Below are positions 24,801 through 36,400 of a stretch of 64,000 nucleotides of DNA, piece by piece (the stretch's first letter is position 1; each line of letters opens with the position of its first letter). This stretch comes from Amyelois transitella (Eukaryota > Arthropoda > Insecta > Lepidoptera > Pyralidae). The notes under the pieces are model-generated. The model saw only the letters and a list, made by a program, of their open reading frames with translations. It was not told the DNA's origin and did not search any database. The stretch is from NCBI RefSeq assembly GCF_032362555.1, contig NC_083508.1, forward strand, positions 10,755,001 to 10,819,000, read 5' to 3'. The translations under genes and the position numbers were made by a program.

Positions 24801-25885
24801 TACTATTATTATATATATTTTTTTTCTTTTATCCAAATGTTTTATTTTTGGGCTCTATCTCATTACATTTGTCTTTCCTATACCTAAGCTTGTTTAAAGT
24901 AACATTAAAGTACCCTTCTGTACTCATACTAACCCCAAGGATAACATAGAACTGCTCCGATATCGCGCCATAGAAGCCAAGGATGACGGTGAAAACAATT
25001 ATAACTCCTGTGGCTATAACCAGCCCGGACAGGCTGAAGAACTTCTGCGTTATGACCAACTCGTACTCCAAGTATGTCACAAGGACCACCGCGCCAACCG
25101 TGAGTAAAAGGAGACCTGTGAGCTGAATACATGGACAGTAAAAAGAAAATATGCAGTTTGGTAGTAAACAGTGGACCAGTAAATATTAAAAAATCATAGA
25201 AAAAAAAGTTCTTATAGCAACTTGGCCGCTTAAAAGTAAAAAAAGGGTTTATGAACCTTCGTTCATAAACCCCGTTTCAAAATCAACAGTTGGTGTGTTT
25301 TGAGCTTATGATATGACCCATTCTTTTGGACATTTTGGCGGGAACCCAAACGTTATGTTGTTTGTGTTGGAATACTTTTCTTTATTGTGCATTTATCTTT
25401 CAAGTGGGTTTCGGAAACCGATGGGGAAATTGGATGGGTTCATCCCTCTGTATGTCTGTACTAACATTACACCAAAATAACATAATGAAATTTGCCAGGC
25501 AGAAAATAAGCCAAGTTGGCAGGTAAAACTTTTAGGACTCCTAAAATTTCATGAGTATTAGATACTTGCTGGTGCAAAATATGTATTGTACTATATACAT
25601 ATTTTGCACTAGCAAGGACAAAATATTATATATATTTATTTATTTTATTTAAACCCTATTGTACAAAATATTGTATAAATGTACCTGCACAAAAAACATA
25701 CATAAAAACTACAATAAATAAACAATATACATATATGTATAAATAGGTGCAGCGTTTACCGAAATCAGTGAAAACGCTTATAGGTATTATTAAGTAGGTA
25801 ACAAATAATAGATAATTACCAAAAATAATCCATTTAACGCTGCTAACGAGTATCTCACTGATTTAAGAAACTTCAACACTTTCAT
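21834..25885 (-). CDS. Tetraspanin D (five coding exons)
   Basis: Coding exons in transcript order: 25885-25820, 25122-24934, 23630-23460, 22441-22232 and 21905-21834. All are phase 0, giving 235 residues, close to the usual family length. It starts MKVLKFLKSVRYSLAALNG. Exon 2 has TM2 with GFYGAISEQF. Exon 3 opens with TM3 (YVVMLLIVLIFEISAAVV) and ends WDDMQIA. Exon 4 opens FECCGVVGRNDW, with PISCC, FYC, an NLT sequon and TTGC, then TM4. Exon 5 adds only 23 residues (tail WRSKFEEVELES). Donor and acceptor bases are clean at every junction. The exon 3 donor region is repeated four times with a 159-bp period, leaving three decoy exon ends in the intron. A poly(A) signal lies 18 bp beyond the stop. 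Paralogue of gene C. Confidence 0.92.
22533..22573. repeat. 41-bp perfect palindrome
   Basis: Arms 22533-22552 and 22554-22573 are exact reverse complements around a single G. The core reads GATCCGAAGTTCGGATC. Intron 3 of tetraspanin D. Confidence 0.95.
22991..23568 (-). repeat. 159-bp tandem array over the exon 3 donor of tetraspanin D
   Basis: The word CACAGTATAG recurs at 23002, 23161, 23320 and 23479, exactly 159 bp apart. Each unit contains the last ~107 bp of coding exon 3, its GTGAGT donor and ~50 bp of intron. The copy at 23410-23568 is the real exon end. The next two copies look identical to each other. The last is degenerate, with a small deletion near its donor. The tetraspanin frame meets TGA two codons past each donor. 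Confidence 0.95.
25245..25272. repeat. Perfect hairpin, 12-bp arms
   Basis: GGGTTTATGAAC, loop CTTC, then GTTCATAAACCC. Intron 1 of tetraspanin D. Confidence 0.9.
25566..25615. repeat. Near-perfect hairpin, 20-bp arms
   Basis: TTGCTGGTGCAAAATATGTA is inverted at 25596-25615 with one mismatch. Intron 1 of tetraspanin D, 300 bp from the previous hairpin. Confidence 0.85.
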
Positions 25886-25961
25886 TTTATTTTATTTAAG
25901 GGCAAATCTGTTTTTACGTAAGTGTAGCTTACACCAAAAGTGTCACGTTAACTAAAAAATT

Positions 25962-25977
25962 GAGATAATTTTATCTC
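25962..25977. promoter_or_regulatory. Palindromic GATA pair upstream of tetraspanin D
   Basis: GAGATAA, two bases, then TTATCTC form a perfect 7-bp inverted repeat about 77 bp before the ATG, presenting two head-to-head GATA sites. Confidence 0.38.
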
Positions 25978-26463
25978 GACACTGCCCAATATCTCACCTA
26001 TCTTGACAGCTTCATCTAATCTGGACTGAAAATATAATAGAAATTTTAAATCAACATTAAACATGTTAGAATTAGGAAAGAGGTAGAAGTAGAAGTAAGT
26101 ATTTGGATGTTTATCTTGGAAGATATTATACAATTAATCGAAAATTAATCATACTGAAACTGAATACAAACACAAACTACTTATAAATAATATAATATAA
26201 TTATAAAGAAAAATTAAATTTAAAAATTGTACAGTCCCTACATAGCATCATCTTTCGGGAGTGTAGCCAGAAGGCTGGCAGCATTGCCATTTTGTATGGC
26301 AATGGTAAGTTTAAATACTAAAAACGTACCTACCTACCGTACCTACGTAGTTTACAAAAGCATAGACAATTGTATTTTGTTATGAATTCATAAAAGCGCG
26401 CGTCCTATCTTTGCCGTTTCCGGATGCAATTCAACCGGAAACGAAATAGTTGGGGGAAAAAAT

Positions 26464-26988
26464 AAGGGCTCTACTCACTATGTACAGCCCTGCGACTTGA
26501 TCTCCGTGAGACCAAATTACTGTGTGAGTAGACAAGTTACAAAAGAAATGCAGGTCGCTGCGACTGACTGCAGCGTAAATAGGTATTGGTCGTGGGTTGT
26601 ACAACTTAGAGTACCTACTTATTTATATTAATTATAAATAAATCGTTGTACAATTAATGGTTGTGCCTCTTAGGTAAGTGACTTGTACTTATAGTGAAAA
26701 GAAAAAATTTTAGGCTAATTGTCGTGATTTCAGAGATTTTCAGTTACAATTTCATCATCATCTTGATTTTAAACTTTATTTTTATAATAATATACTATTT
26801 ATTATTTATTTAAAATGTTCTACGGTAATATGTAACGAACTTTTTAAAATTATTTCTTTTTAATGTATTTATGGGCATTGTCAATACATTAACAGTTCAA
26901 ATAATGGTGGCAAAGTGACTGAGTAGTGCGCCTGCGACCGCGAAGCATCCAAGTCACAGAGACAAATTGCAAAGTGAGTAGTACCCTT
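26464..26988. mobile_element. MITE-like element between tetraspanins D and E
   Basis: The 19-bp ends at 26464 (AAGGGCTCTACTCACTATG) and 26970 (inverted, AAGGGTACTACTCACTTTG) match at 15 of 19 bases, with TA at both outer edges. GAGTAG words also occur inside. No coding potential. Confidence 0.6.
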
Positions 26989-27401
26989 AATAGGCCCAAA
27001 AACCATTTAGGAAAAACTGGCAACATGTCAACAAGGTTGCGTTCGTCACAGTTTCGTCGTATGGTAACCCAGTAATTGTTTAACTCACGCGAGTGGTGGT
27101 TGTATTTTGCGGGTCGGAATTTTTATTTTGTTTTTCTTCGATTGAGCGGTAAACACACATTTTTCACCTCCCGTTTTACCAACTTTACATATTTGTCGTT
27201 AATTCTAGTACATAAATTATTTTTTTCTATGCGTTGGAAATCTAAAATGCCTTTTGAGGGCATTGTTTGTTAGTTTTGTTACTAGTGCGACGCAATAAAT
27301 CGATGGATGCCACTTGTGTTGTCTTGTCATTATCAAGGATTACGTAGTTTTTTCTTTGTTGCAGATCAAGGCTTATAAGCGATCATTTTCAACATAAAAC
27401 A

Positions 27402-30400
27402 ATGGCTTTAAGCTGTGGAATGTCCTGTGTGAAATACCTGCTGTTTCTTTTCAATCTCTTGTTTGCGGTAAGTGGTATCTACCGTCTTTGATATATATTT
27501 GTTATGATCTTACGTTTTTAATTTACTTATTGAAAAAGCTGCTAATCTTTAATGATTATCTTCTGATCTGATGATGATCTTATTTTCTCCTTACTACTAA
27601 CTATCTAGGCACAAGAAAGTATTTCATCGTAAAACACTGACTCAGACACACATACATTAAATATGGTGCAACGGTCACCATCAAAATATTTGTAAAATGT
27701 ACACATTATCCTTCATTAGTAAATTGATAAGAAATTAAATTGCTGATTATTTGTACCTAACATAAGTGTACAATGATAATGTTTACATGGCCATAATTTA
27801 TTTGAAAGAGTTTTATTTTGTTACAATGTAACTATTATTTTAATGGCAAAATCCAAAAGTAACCTAAAATCAAGACAGTCTGAGTAGCTAAAAGCCAACT
27901 TACATGATAATGCACTTTCAACAAGTTGGGTCAAGTTCCCCTTAAATCTAATTATGAGGAACTCATGTCTCAGGTGTAATTCAAGAGTTTCTCAATACAA
28001 TTAACATGATCTCCCCAAGGTGGGCAAATCCAAATCATAGTCATACTCCCAAGAGGATAATGATAATATAAAATGACCGTTTTATGAACATAACGGCCAC
28101 ACTTACCAATTCATGTACTTACCTAAAGAACTAGAGACATATTATCTTATATTTTGAAACGTCTTTCCTACATTTTACGCATGAAACAAAGCGTTTTTGG
28201 GTAAGGTATTACATGTCAATTTATTTGCATTTAATCTTTTGACAAGGCATCTTAAGTTCTCTCTTAAAGAGCACCTTACATACACTTAATAACGGCTATA
28301 TCCCTTGCGGGGTAGTCAGAGTCAACAGTCTCGAAAAGACAGAAAGGCCAGGTTAACAGCAGCCTAATAACATATTTACTTTTGGCATAATTATATCAAA
28401 TGCACATCAATGTAAATTCTTGTTATATTTCTGTAATTAAATATTTTTTTAACAATAAAAACATACTTTCAGGCGACTGGACTGTTTATTCTCATAGTGG
28501 GCATCAGGGCGGAAATCAAAGCCGCTCCATATGTGGACTTGACAGATGAGAACTTCTACACATCGGGCCCCATTGTTCTTATCATCGTCGGAGTCATCGT
28601 GTTCATAGTCGCCTTCTTTGGATGCTGTGGTGCTGTCAAGGAGAATCACTGTATGATAGTCACTGTGAGTTATTTGTACTTTTCTTAATCCATACTCCAT
28701 ACCTGTAATAAAATAGTAACTGACCTTTTCTATAGTGCTGGGATTCACACGGTGAGGCTACCCCATTATACTATTTATATACGTATTGTTACGTTTGACG
28801 GCCTCTGTGGCGCAGCGGTAGTGCGCTTGTCTGTGTCACCGGAGGTCCCGGATTCGAATCCCGGCCAGGGCATGAAGATTGGCCTGGGTCTTGGATGTTT
28901 ATCTATATAAGTATTTATTATAAAACATAGTATCGTTGAGTTAGTATCTCGTAACACAAGTCTCGAACTTACTTCGAGGCTAACTCAATCTGTGTAATTT
29001 AATCCGGGTAAAAAAAATAAAAAAAACGTATAAAGTTTGTACCTACTTGTGGCGACATATCTCTGCGCTTGCTCTGTAAAGTCCTTAACCCACTTATCAG
29101 AAAGCGCGACCTCTGATGTCTTGCTGTTATTGGAGACTAGAGGTTGTCTGCGTTAATCGAAAAATCAACATAATTCCTGTTCCCGCGGGAATTCCAGGAA
29201 AATCTCTTAGTTCACCCTTAGACCACAAAGAATCTACACGCCTTTCAAGTCTAGACCTAGCGGTTTGACCTGTGCGTTGATATGTCAGTCAGTCATTCAC
29301 ATTCTTCTTTGATAAATTTACAATTGTATTCTTTTGCAGTTAGGTAACCACAAAATCATAACTACAGCTGTAAAAATTTGTAGACTAAACCAGCGAATGA
29401 GCCCACGTAAAGCGAGATTTCCCGTTTATATTCATTCCCGCGAGAATTTTGTGTAATCCTCCCTTAGTGCACCCTACAACACATAAGGAACCTATATCCG
29501 GAAGGCCAAACCCAGCGGTTTGGGTCGGGTGTTGATATATCAGTTAGTCAGTTAGTGTCCTCTTTTTATATTTAGACTATCTTTAACCACGTCTTAAAAA
29601 TGTATTTTAGTTAAACTTGAATGATAAAGAGTGAAAATGAGACAAATACATATAAGTTTTACACGCTTTTTGAAAATTCATACTAACCTGCTTGTGAAAA
29701 AAAAAAATAGCTATGTCGCATGCTCTATATTGTGGTACATGTTCTAAATGGAATAGTCTGTTATACCTACTTATCAGTCAGGAGTTTTATCACATTTGCG
29801 CTTGTGTGAGTGTGAAAACATTCTGGGAATTCACTATCACCGTCAATATATTTAAAAACTTGTGGTTTCAAATGTAACTACCTACAGCTTTGTAAATATT
29901 CAAGCATTATCGTTAAAAACCCAACGTCATGCCTCTTTCAGGGTAAACAGATGTTATGACTATGTCTTTCACTTTCCATTGCCACAAGCTGAGCATACCT
30001 ACCTACTACGTTTTGCTAAACCACATTGCGTTTATTAACAAATTGTCAATTGCCGACGATACAATACAGTCAAAAATTACTGATATTTAAATACAATTTC
30101 ATAATAGTATGTCGAAAACCAATGTAAATGTCGGGGGAAATGAACCTAATACAGTTATGATGCCATAAAATCACGTGATTGAAGCAATAACGTGTTTACA
30201 ATTTCTCAAGCATAAATCATGAATCATGCGGCATTTGTTAACCGATGGTTGAAATTACAGCGTTAGCCCAAGCCGCTAGTATGAAATTAGAAATCCTTAA
30301 AAAATTTCCCGTTTTTATCGTGCGAAATACGATCGCTGTCCCGTTTGAAAAGTGAAACAGCGATAGCTTTTCGCACGTGCCAATACTACAGAAGTGAAAA

Positions 30401-33400
30401 GGCTAATGTCAAGGGTTCATTAGGATAGTTAAGATATCCAACAGGAACGCAAATTAATGGGATTTTGCGAGCTAACCTAGTTTTCAATACATTACTATAA
30501 ATAAATCTTAACTATTACACATATAATACTTATGAGTAGATATAATATTAAGGTGCTAAATATTTTTATGAACAAAATTGAATAGATAAATCAGTAAAAA
30601 TACATTTAATAGCCAGTGAACTGTGTTAAATCATCTCCTTTGAAGAACCGGTACAGGCGCGTGACCGCCCACGAAACTCAAAATTAGCAACAAAATTTAT
30701 CTTCAGTGCCCGACGCTAAAAACGAGCCGCATTGTGCGAACAGGAAAATAAATAAATTAGGTTGAGGTACCAACTTACATTGGTATGGCAGACTACATAT
30801 AATGATTCGGTGGTTTAGTATGAAAACATAATGGATTTGTCATTGAGATGATCGGTAAATGGTTTTTACCATAGGTAAAGTCCATCCAGTTTGAATGTCT
30901 AAAATTCGATTTAGTTTTAAAAATAAAGGGAAAAGCTGAGGAGATGATTTCATATTACATCGTTCCATGTGATTTCTGTCAGAATAAAGTTCCTACCACT
31001 AAGTCTTACGTACTGTAGGTTATCTAAGACGGAAGAAATAAAGTTAGGCGGTTTCCAGAAAGGCGACTGTTATAATTTGATTTAATCCAAATCTAAATCG
31101 CCTATAGGTATCACGGTGAACAGACTCCAATGTGAATAGCCCTTAATTTACATCGAATTATTGGTCCCTGGGGATGATAATAGAATGTTTTAAAGCGAAA
31201 TGACGACATAATTGGTCAATTTATTCACCCGAATGACACCACCCATCTAGTTACAGCATACACATAGTGAAATGCACCAATAACTTTGCCAAATCTTTTT
31301 ACAGGACAGGCTAAATTATCAGTTACTTGCCGTTATTACAAACCACTCAATAAGACAATCTTCCTGTTAAATCAAAAATCATCTCACATCAAAATATGCT
31401 ACGAACGCAGTCAATTGCGAGGTGAAGTCAGGCTGACCTTTGACACGCGCCAGCGGCCATCTCCTCGTTAATGGTCGTTTCCGTCCAGTAATGACCATTA
31501 GCTTACTTACTCCACTTGCAGTAAGTGAGGAATTAGAAATATCAAGGAAATGCCTAATAGGTTTTGACGACACCGATTGACATCGTGTACTTTGAATTTT
31601 TACTTCGGGTGGAGGTGAATGGCTCGGAAAGTAAAGATAAAAAAAAAATTGGTAGATATATTATAAATTGAGAGGTGACAAAGGAAATGGGAATGTACAT
31701 ACATACATATGATCACGTCTTTATCCCTTACGGGGTAGACAGAGCCAACAGTCTTGAAAAGACTGATATGCCACGTTCAGCTGTTTGGCTAAATGATAGA
31801 ATTGAGATTCAAACAGTGACGGGTTGCTAGCCCATCGCCTAAAAGAAGAATCCCAAGTTTATAAGCCTATCCCTTAGTCGCCTTTTACGACATCCATGGG
31901 AACGAGATGGAGTGGTCCTCTTCTTTTTTTTATTGGTGCCGGGAACCACACGGCACTGTACACGGAAATGGGAATGTAATGGAAATATTCTTGTTATAGG
32001 AGTTAGAATTGTTGTTGGGGAACATCACTTTATTTTTGGAGGACACAATTTTTTTAAATTTTAACACTGTCAAGTTCATTTGTAATTATGTCAGGTTTTT
32101 TGGATTGTTTGCACTTATATTCCAACAAAACATAACTAAATCAGGGAACACAGTTGGACATGAAAACATGTTTGTTTGATTTTAATATCTATATTGCATA
32201 GAAATTTACACAGTAACAAGAAAATAGTATATAGTTATAAAAGAAACAAATCACTTGTAATGGCGGACTTATCCCATGAATGGATCTCTTCCAGTCAACC
32301 AGCATTTTGCCATTCAGTTTTTTATTACAATGGTCTTATGCCACAGGTAGAAACATTACAATTTATTTAGTATCACACGGTCATCTAGCTAGTAGGTACA
32401 CTCAAAGATAATAGCACCAGGACATGCGTAATAAATTACCGGGGACACGCCATCATGAGCGTGAAATCAGCCAAAGAATTGTATGGTGTATGGGTAAAGA
32501 TCCAAGGTTAACCTGAATGGAATATATTATTTATTTTGTTACGCAAATGTAAAAGGCAAACTTGAAAGCCTACAGAATGCCTTGAGCTTCTGTAATCGTT
32601 ACTTGACTTTTTCTCTTAGCTCTGTAATTGGGTAATTTCTTTTCAGTATGTTTTATCTGATGTCCTGTCTAAGATTTCATAATAATGGCACCCATTATTT
32701 CTCTAGTACAAAGATTCTTATAACGATGACAAAAGCTTATAAATCAATATTTATCTTCTAAGGTTACCTAATCAACAACTCTACTCAGTTTATCCTACTA
32801 ATATTATAAATGCGAAAGTTTGTGAGTAGGTAAGAATGGATGTTTGTTACTCTTTCACGCAAAAACTACTGAACCGATTACGGTGGAATTTGGTATGTAG
32901 GTAGTTGAAGACCCAGAATAACATAAAAGCTATTTTTATCTTTTTATCCCGGAGTTCCCGCGGGATTGATAGGGTTTCCATGTGGACGAAGTCGCGGGCG
33001 GCCTCTAGTGAATAATATAGGTATTAAACGCGCACGTATTTTATCTGGGACTTTTCAAACTGCAATACATTTTACATAAACAAAGAACTTTATTCCAGAA
33101 TTTTCTCAAAAATAGATTCCAATAATAGAATCAGTGAACAGGTAACTTTAACATTTGCTTGTTAAATAACACATGAAATTCTATACAGAAGCCTGAAGCC
33201 AATGACCGTGTAATCTCTGAAATTCAATACACTGAGAATTAAAAAGACTAAAGATTATTTGTTACTAAAAAATATACAGCATACAAAACTGAGATAGTAT
33301 CACGTGCAATGTGGACTAGAATGTTCAGTCCAAATAGCCTTGAAATAAGTTACGCTGCATCATATAGTTGGATGACCTGATTGAGCAATGATTTTTTGCG

Positions 33401-36400
33401 GTAATCAGAAAATATTATTATTTCAACTTTTATGTGTATGCTGTATACAATCCTAAGAATGCAATGCTATGCATAAAGACGTAAAGAATTTATATCTCAC
33501 CTAGCTTATTCGACCAAACAATACCATACTGTCACATATGGTTGTTAATTGTCCTTCAACATAAATCTTAGTGTCATAATTATAGTTTTAGCTCTATAAA
33601 CCCTTATAGAAAATATTCTTTTATTGAAATTCATTATTTATTCAAATCTTTTCTTCACAGAATACAATTTCACAAATATTATAGCGTGAACTGAAGTCCT
33701 CGGATTTCAGTCCATGCTTATAATATTCTCCACTTTTAAAGACTAGGTCAGATCTACGATTTAGCAAGATATTATCAGGCCAGCTCCTAAAATATGTATC
33801 TTATCCTGCTCCAGTTGCAATCGATTCTGCCGATACAGCCGGTCCAAATATTCCGGTTCTTTGTAAGGCTTCTAGGTCATGTTGTCTGTGGCTCAAGGAT
33901 ATATGATTGAATTTATTTTTTTCTGTGATTTTTTTGTGTTGTCGTCTGGTCTTTCTCCATTTGTTCCTGTCGTGGGACTCTTTATAAGTTTATTCATTTT
34001 CATTTACTCATTACTGGAGATCAGAATGTTTTTACTGTAAAATTTGAATGTTTTTCTCATGCCTCAGTAGGTATATTAGCTGAATCAAGTGTGTTCAGAA
34101 AGTGCGTCACAGTCGTCGATCAGTCGGTTACAGTATGACTGGGTTAGTTAGAAAGAACATAGGTATATGTATGTATGTATGTATGTATGTATGAATCATA
34201 TTGTTATCATTCATGTACCTAGCAAATATCCGAGGTTGGATTGATGATTCACAATTTAAAATGAACACTGACAATAATACATTTTTAGCAATATCTTTCT
34301 GGGTAAAAATAAAGATTTCTTCTTTTATCATGGAGCATTCCTACGCCGAGAAGATGACAGGCTTGTTTAGAAACAGCACAGAGCACCGCACTTCAACGCC
34401 GCACCAACTGTCGAAAATATTTTGCTCTGTGAGAATAAGCAGCCACCTTCAACTTTAGTTTCTAAAAACTGACCATAGAGACTGCCAATAATATTTTTTT
34501 GCGATCGGTTAAACAAAACACTACGAGACACAAAAATAAAAACTCGTATAGATAAGAAAATAAATAAATCATTGCGAGCTAAAATTAGCAACTGGGAGAA
34601 CGGATTTGATGCTCTCATTTTTGTTTAACAATTCATTCTATTTTTATGCACAGCAAAACTGTGAGATACATGCTGAATGTTACATTGGTTTATCTTTTAC
34701 CAGCTTTCACCCGCTGCTAAGACCGCGCGAAATTAGCGCTGCCCACAAAAGAATACAGGTTTTTCGCAAATCCCACGGGAATTATAGTTTTTACCGGGAT
34801 GACAAGTGCATATAGGTACACAAAATTTCAAGAAATAACGCGCGCAAAAGTTAATTTGGTAACGCGTGTAGAGCCAACAAATAAACTTACTTTCGCATTT
34901 ATATTTGCTGGGTATTATTGGTATTTGGGGCCCGACCCTCAGAAGCATGTCGCCTCAAACCTATAGGTTCTTCTGCGTTTACGTTACGCGCGCAAAGGCG
35001 CAAATTGCACTTGACTTAAGTCAAATGATAATAAAAAAAAAACATCTATTTCATTTTCTCAAAAGACATATCATACCAACAATTTTTAGTTGTTTATTCT
35101 ACTGTTAAACCCTCTTAACTTTATCACACAACAAGGTGACATCATTTTTCGTGGTAAACAATTGCGTTGGTGTCTAGCTCATATCTAGCATTCAGAGATA
35201 ATATGGCTAAGACGGTCATTACGCTTCACACTCAAATTGGGATTTCAATTCTATTCTTAAATATGTCTATATTTTTTTAAGGTTCAGATTTAGTCACTTT
35301 CCAGGCTTATTGATTGGCATATAATGTAAGGATAAATATTTTTAAACATAATAAACTATGTATTAATGAATTTAATGAAACTTTACAGATTAACGTAACG
35401 ATTTTAAAATTATAGAGATTTAAGACAAAGTGGATTAAATATAAAGGTTCTCTGCTTAACCCAATGGTTGACTGTTAGTTAATACTATTACTGTAGGTAG
35501 TTTACAAATTGTAACAATAAAGGATATATAAATTAGTGGCTGGCAAGAGCTAGTAACTAAAAATCATTAAGAGTTACAAGTTCATATGAATATATAGACC
35601 AAACGTGATCTCAGTCCATCGCTTCATATTTTAAGAACTAGATAAAAACCGTTCACACGTCAGAAATGCTACGTTCATTTGTGAAGTGAACAACACATCA
35701 ACCCTTATTTACACCTAGCAAATTCACCTCTATTACCGCGTCTTAGAATTCCATTTATTGTAACTTGATATGTGGTTGACTGTACGAAAAAACGAGCGTG
35801 CATTAATGTGTGCAAAAAATCTTGCCAAACATGTTTAGCAATGTTTTGTTTGTATGCAAACGAAACGATGCCTTTCCAAAACAAACCGCGTCTCTTGTTC
35901 GTGTAAACGTGAAATATTTTGAGCAAAAAAAATAATTCTTTTTTAATATTATACTACATATAATCCTTACGGGGTAGACAGAGTCTGAAGGGCCACTTTC
36001 AGCTGAATTGCATAAAGACGTAATTGAGATTCAAACAGTGGCAGGTTGCTAGCCTATCGCCTAATAGAAGAATCCCAATATTATTAGGCTATCCCTTAGT
36101 CGCCTCTTACGACATCCTGGAAAAAGATGCGAGTGGTTTCTCTTATAATTGCTGCATTAATAAGGGTCGTTTTCACACTAGAAATAGAAGTCAATGTACT
36201 AGAATGATTTTACGACGGATGAGTTTAGCGAGTCTTTATGCTAACGGTTTTTTTAATGACTAAACACTTGACGTAAGCACTGAATTCATAAATTATTACA
36301 GTAGGTTTAAAGTAACTAACAGCAATTCTTGTGGAATAGAAGTCGTAAAAGGAGAAAAGGACTACTTCGTTTCTGTCCGTGGATCAAAAAAAAAACATCC

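Noticed and set aside
25976-26045. Possible small upstream exon of tetraspanin D (acceptor TTTTCAG, donor GTGAGA)
   Set aside because: Only about 28 bp between the sites and no frame support; such pairs are common in AT-rich DNA.
28796-28870. tRNA gene candidate with A and B boxes
   Set aside because: It has Pol III boxes but no full cloverleaf, and it continues into a SINE body also found at 5781 and 42551.
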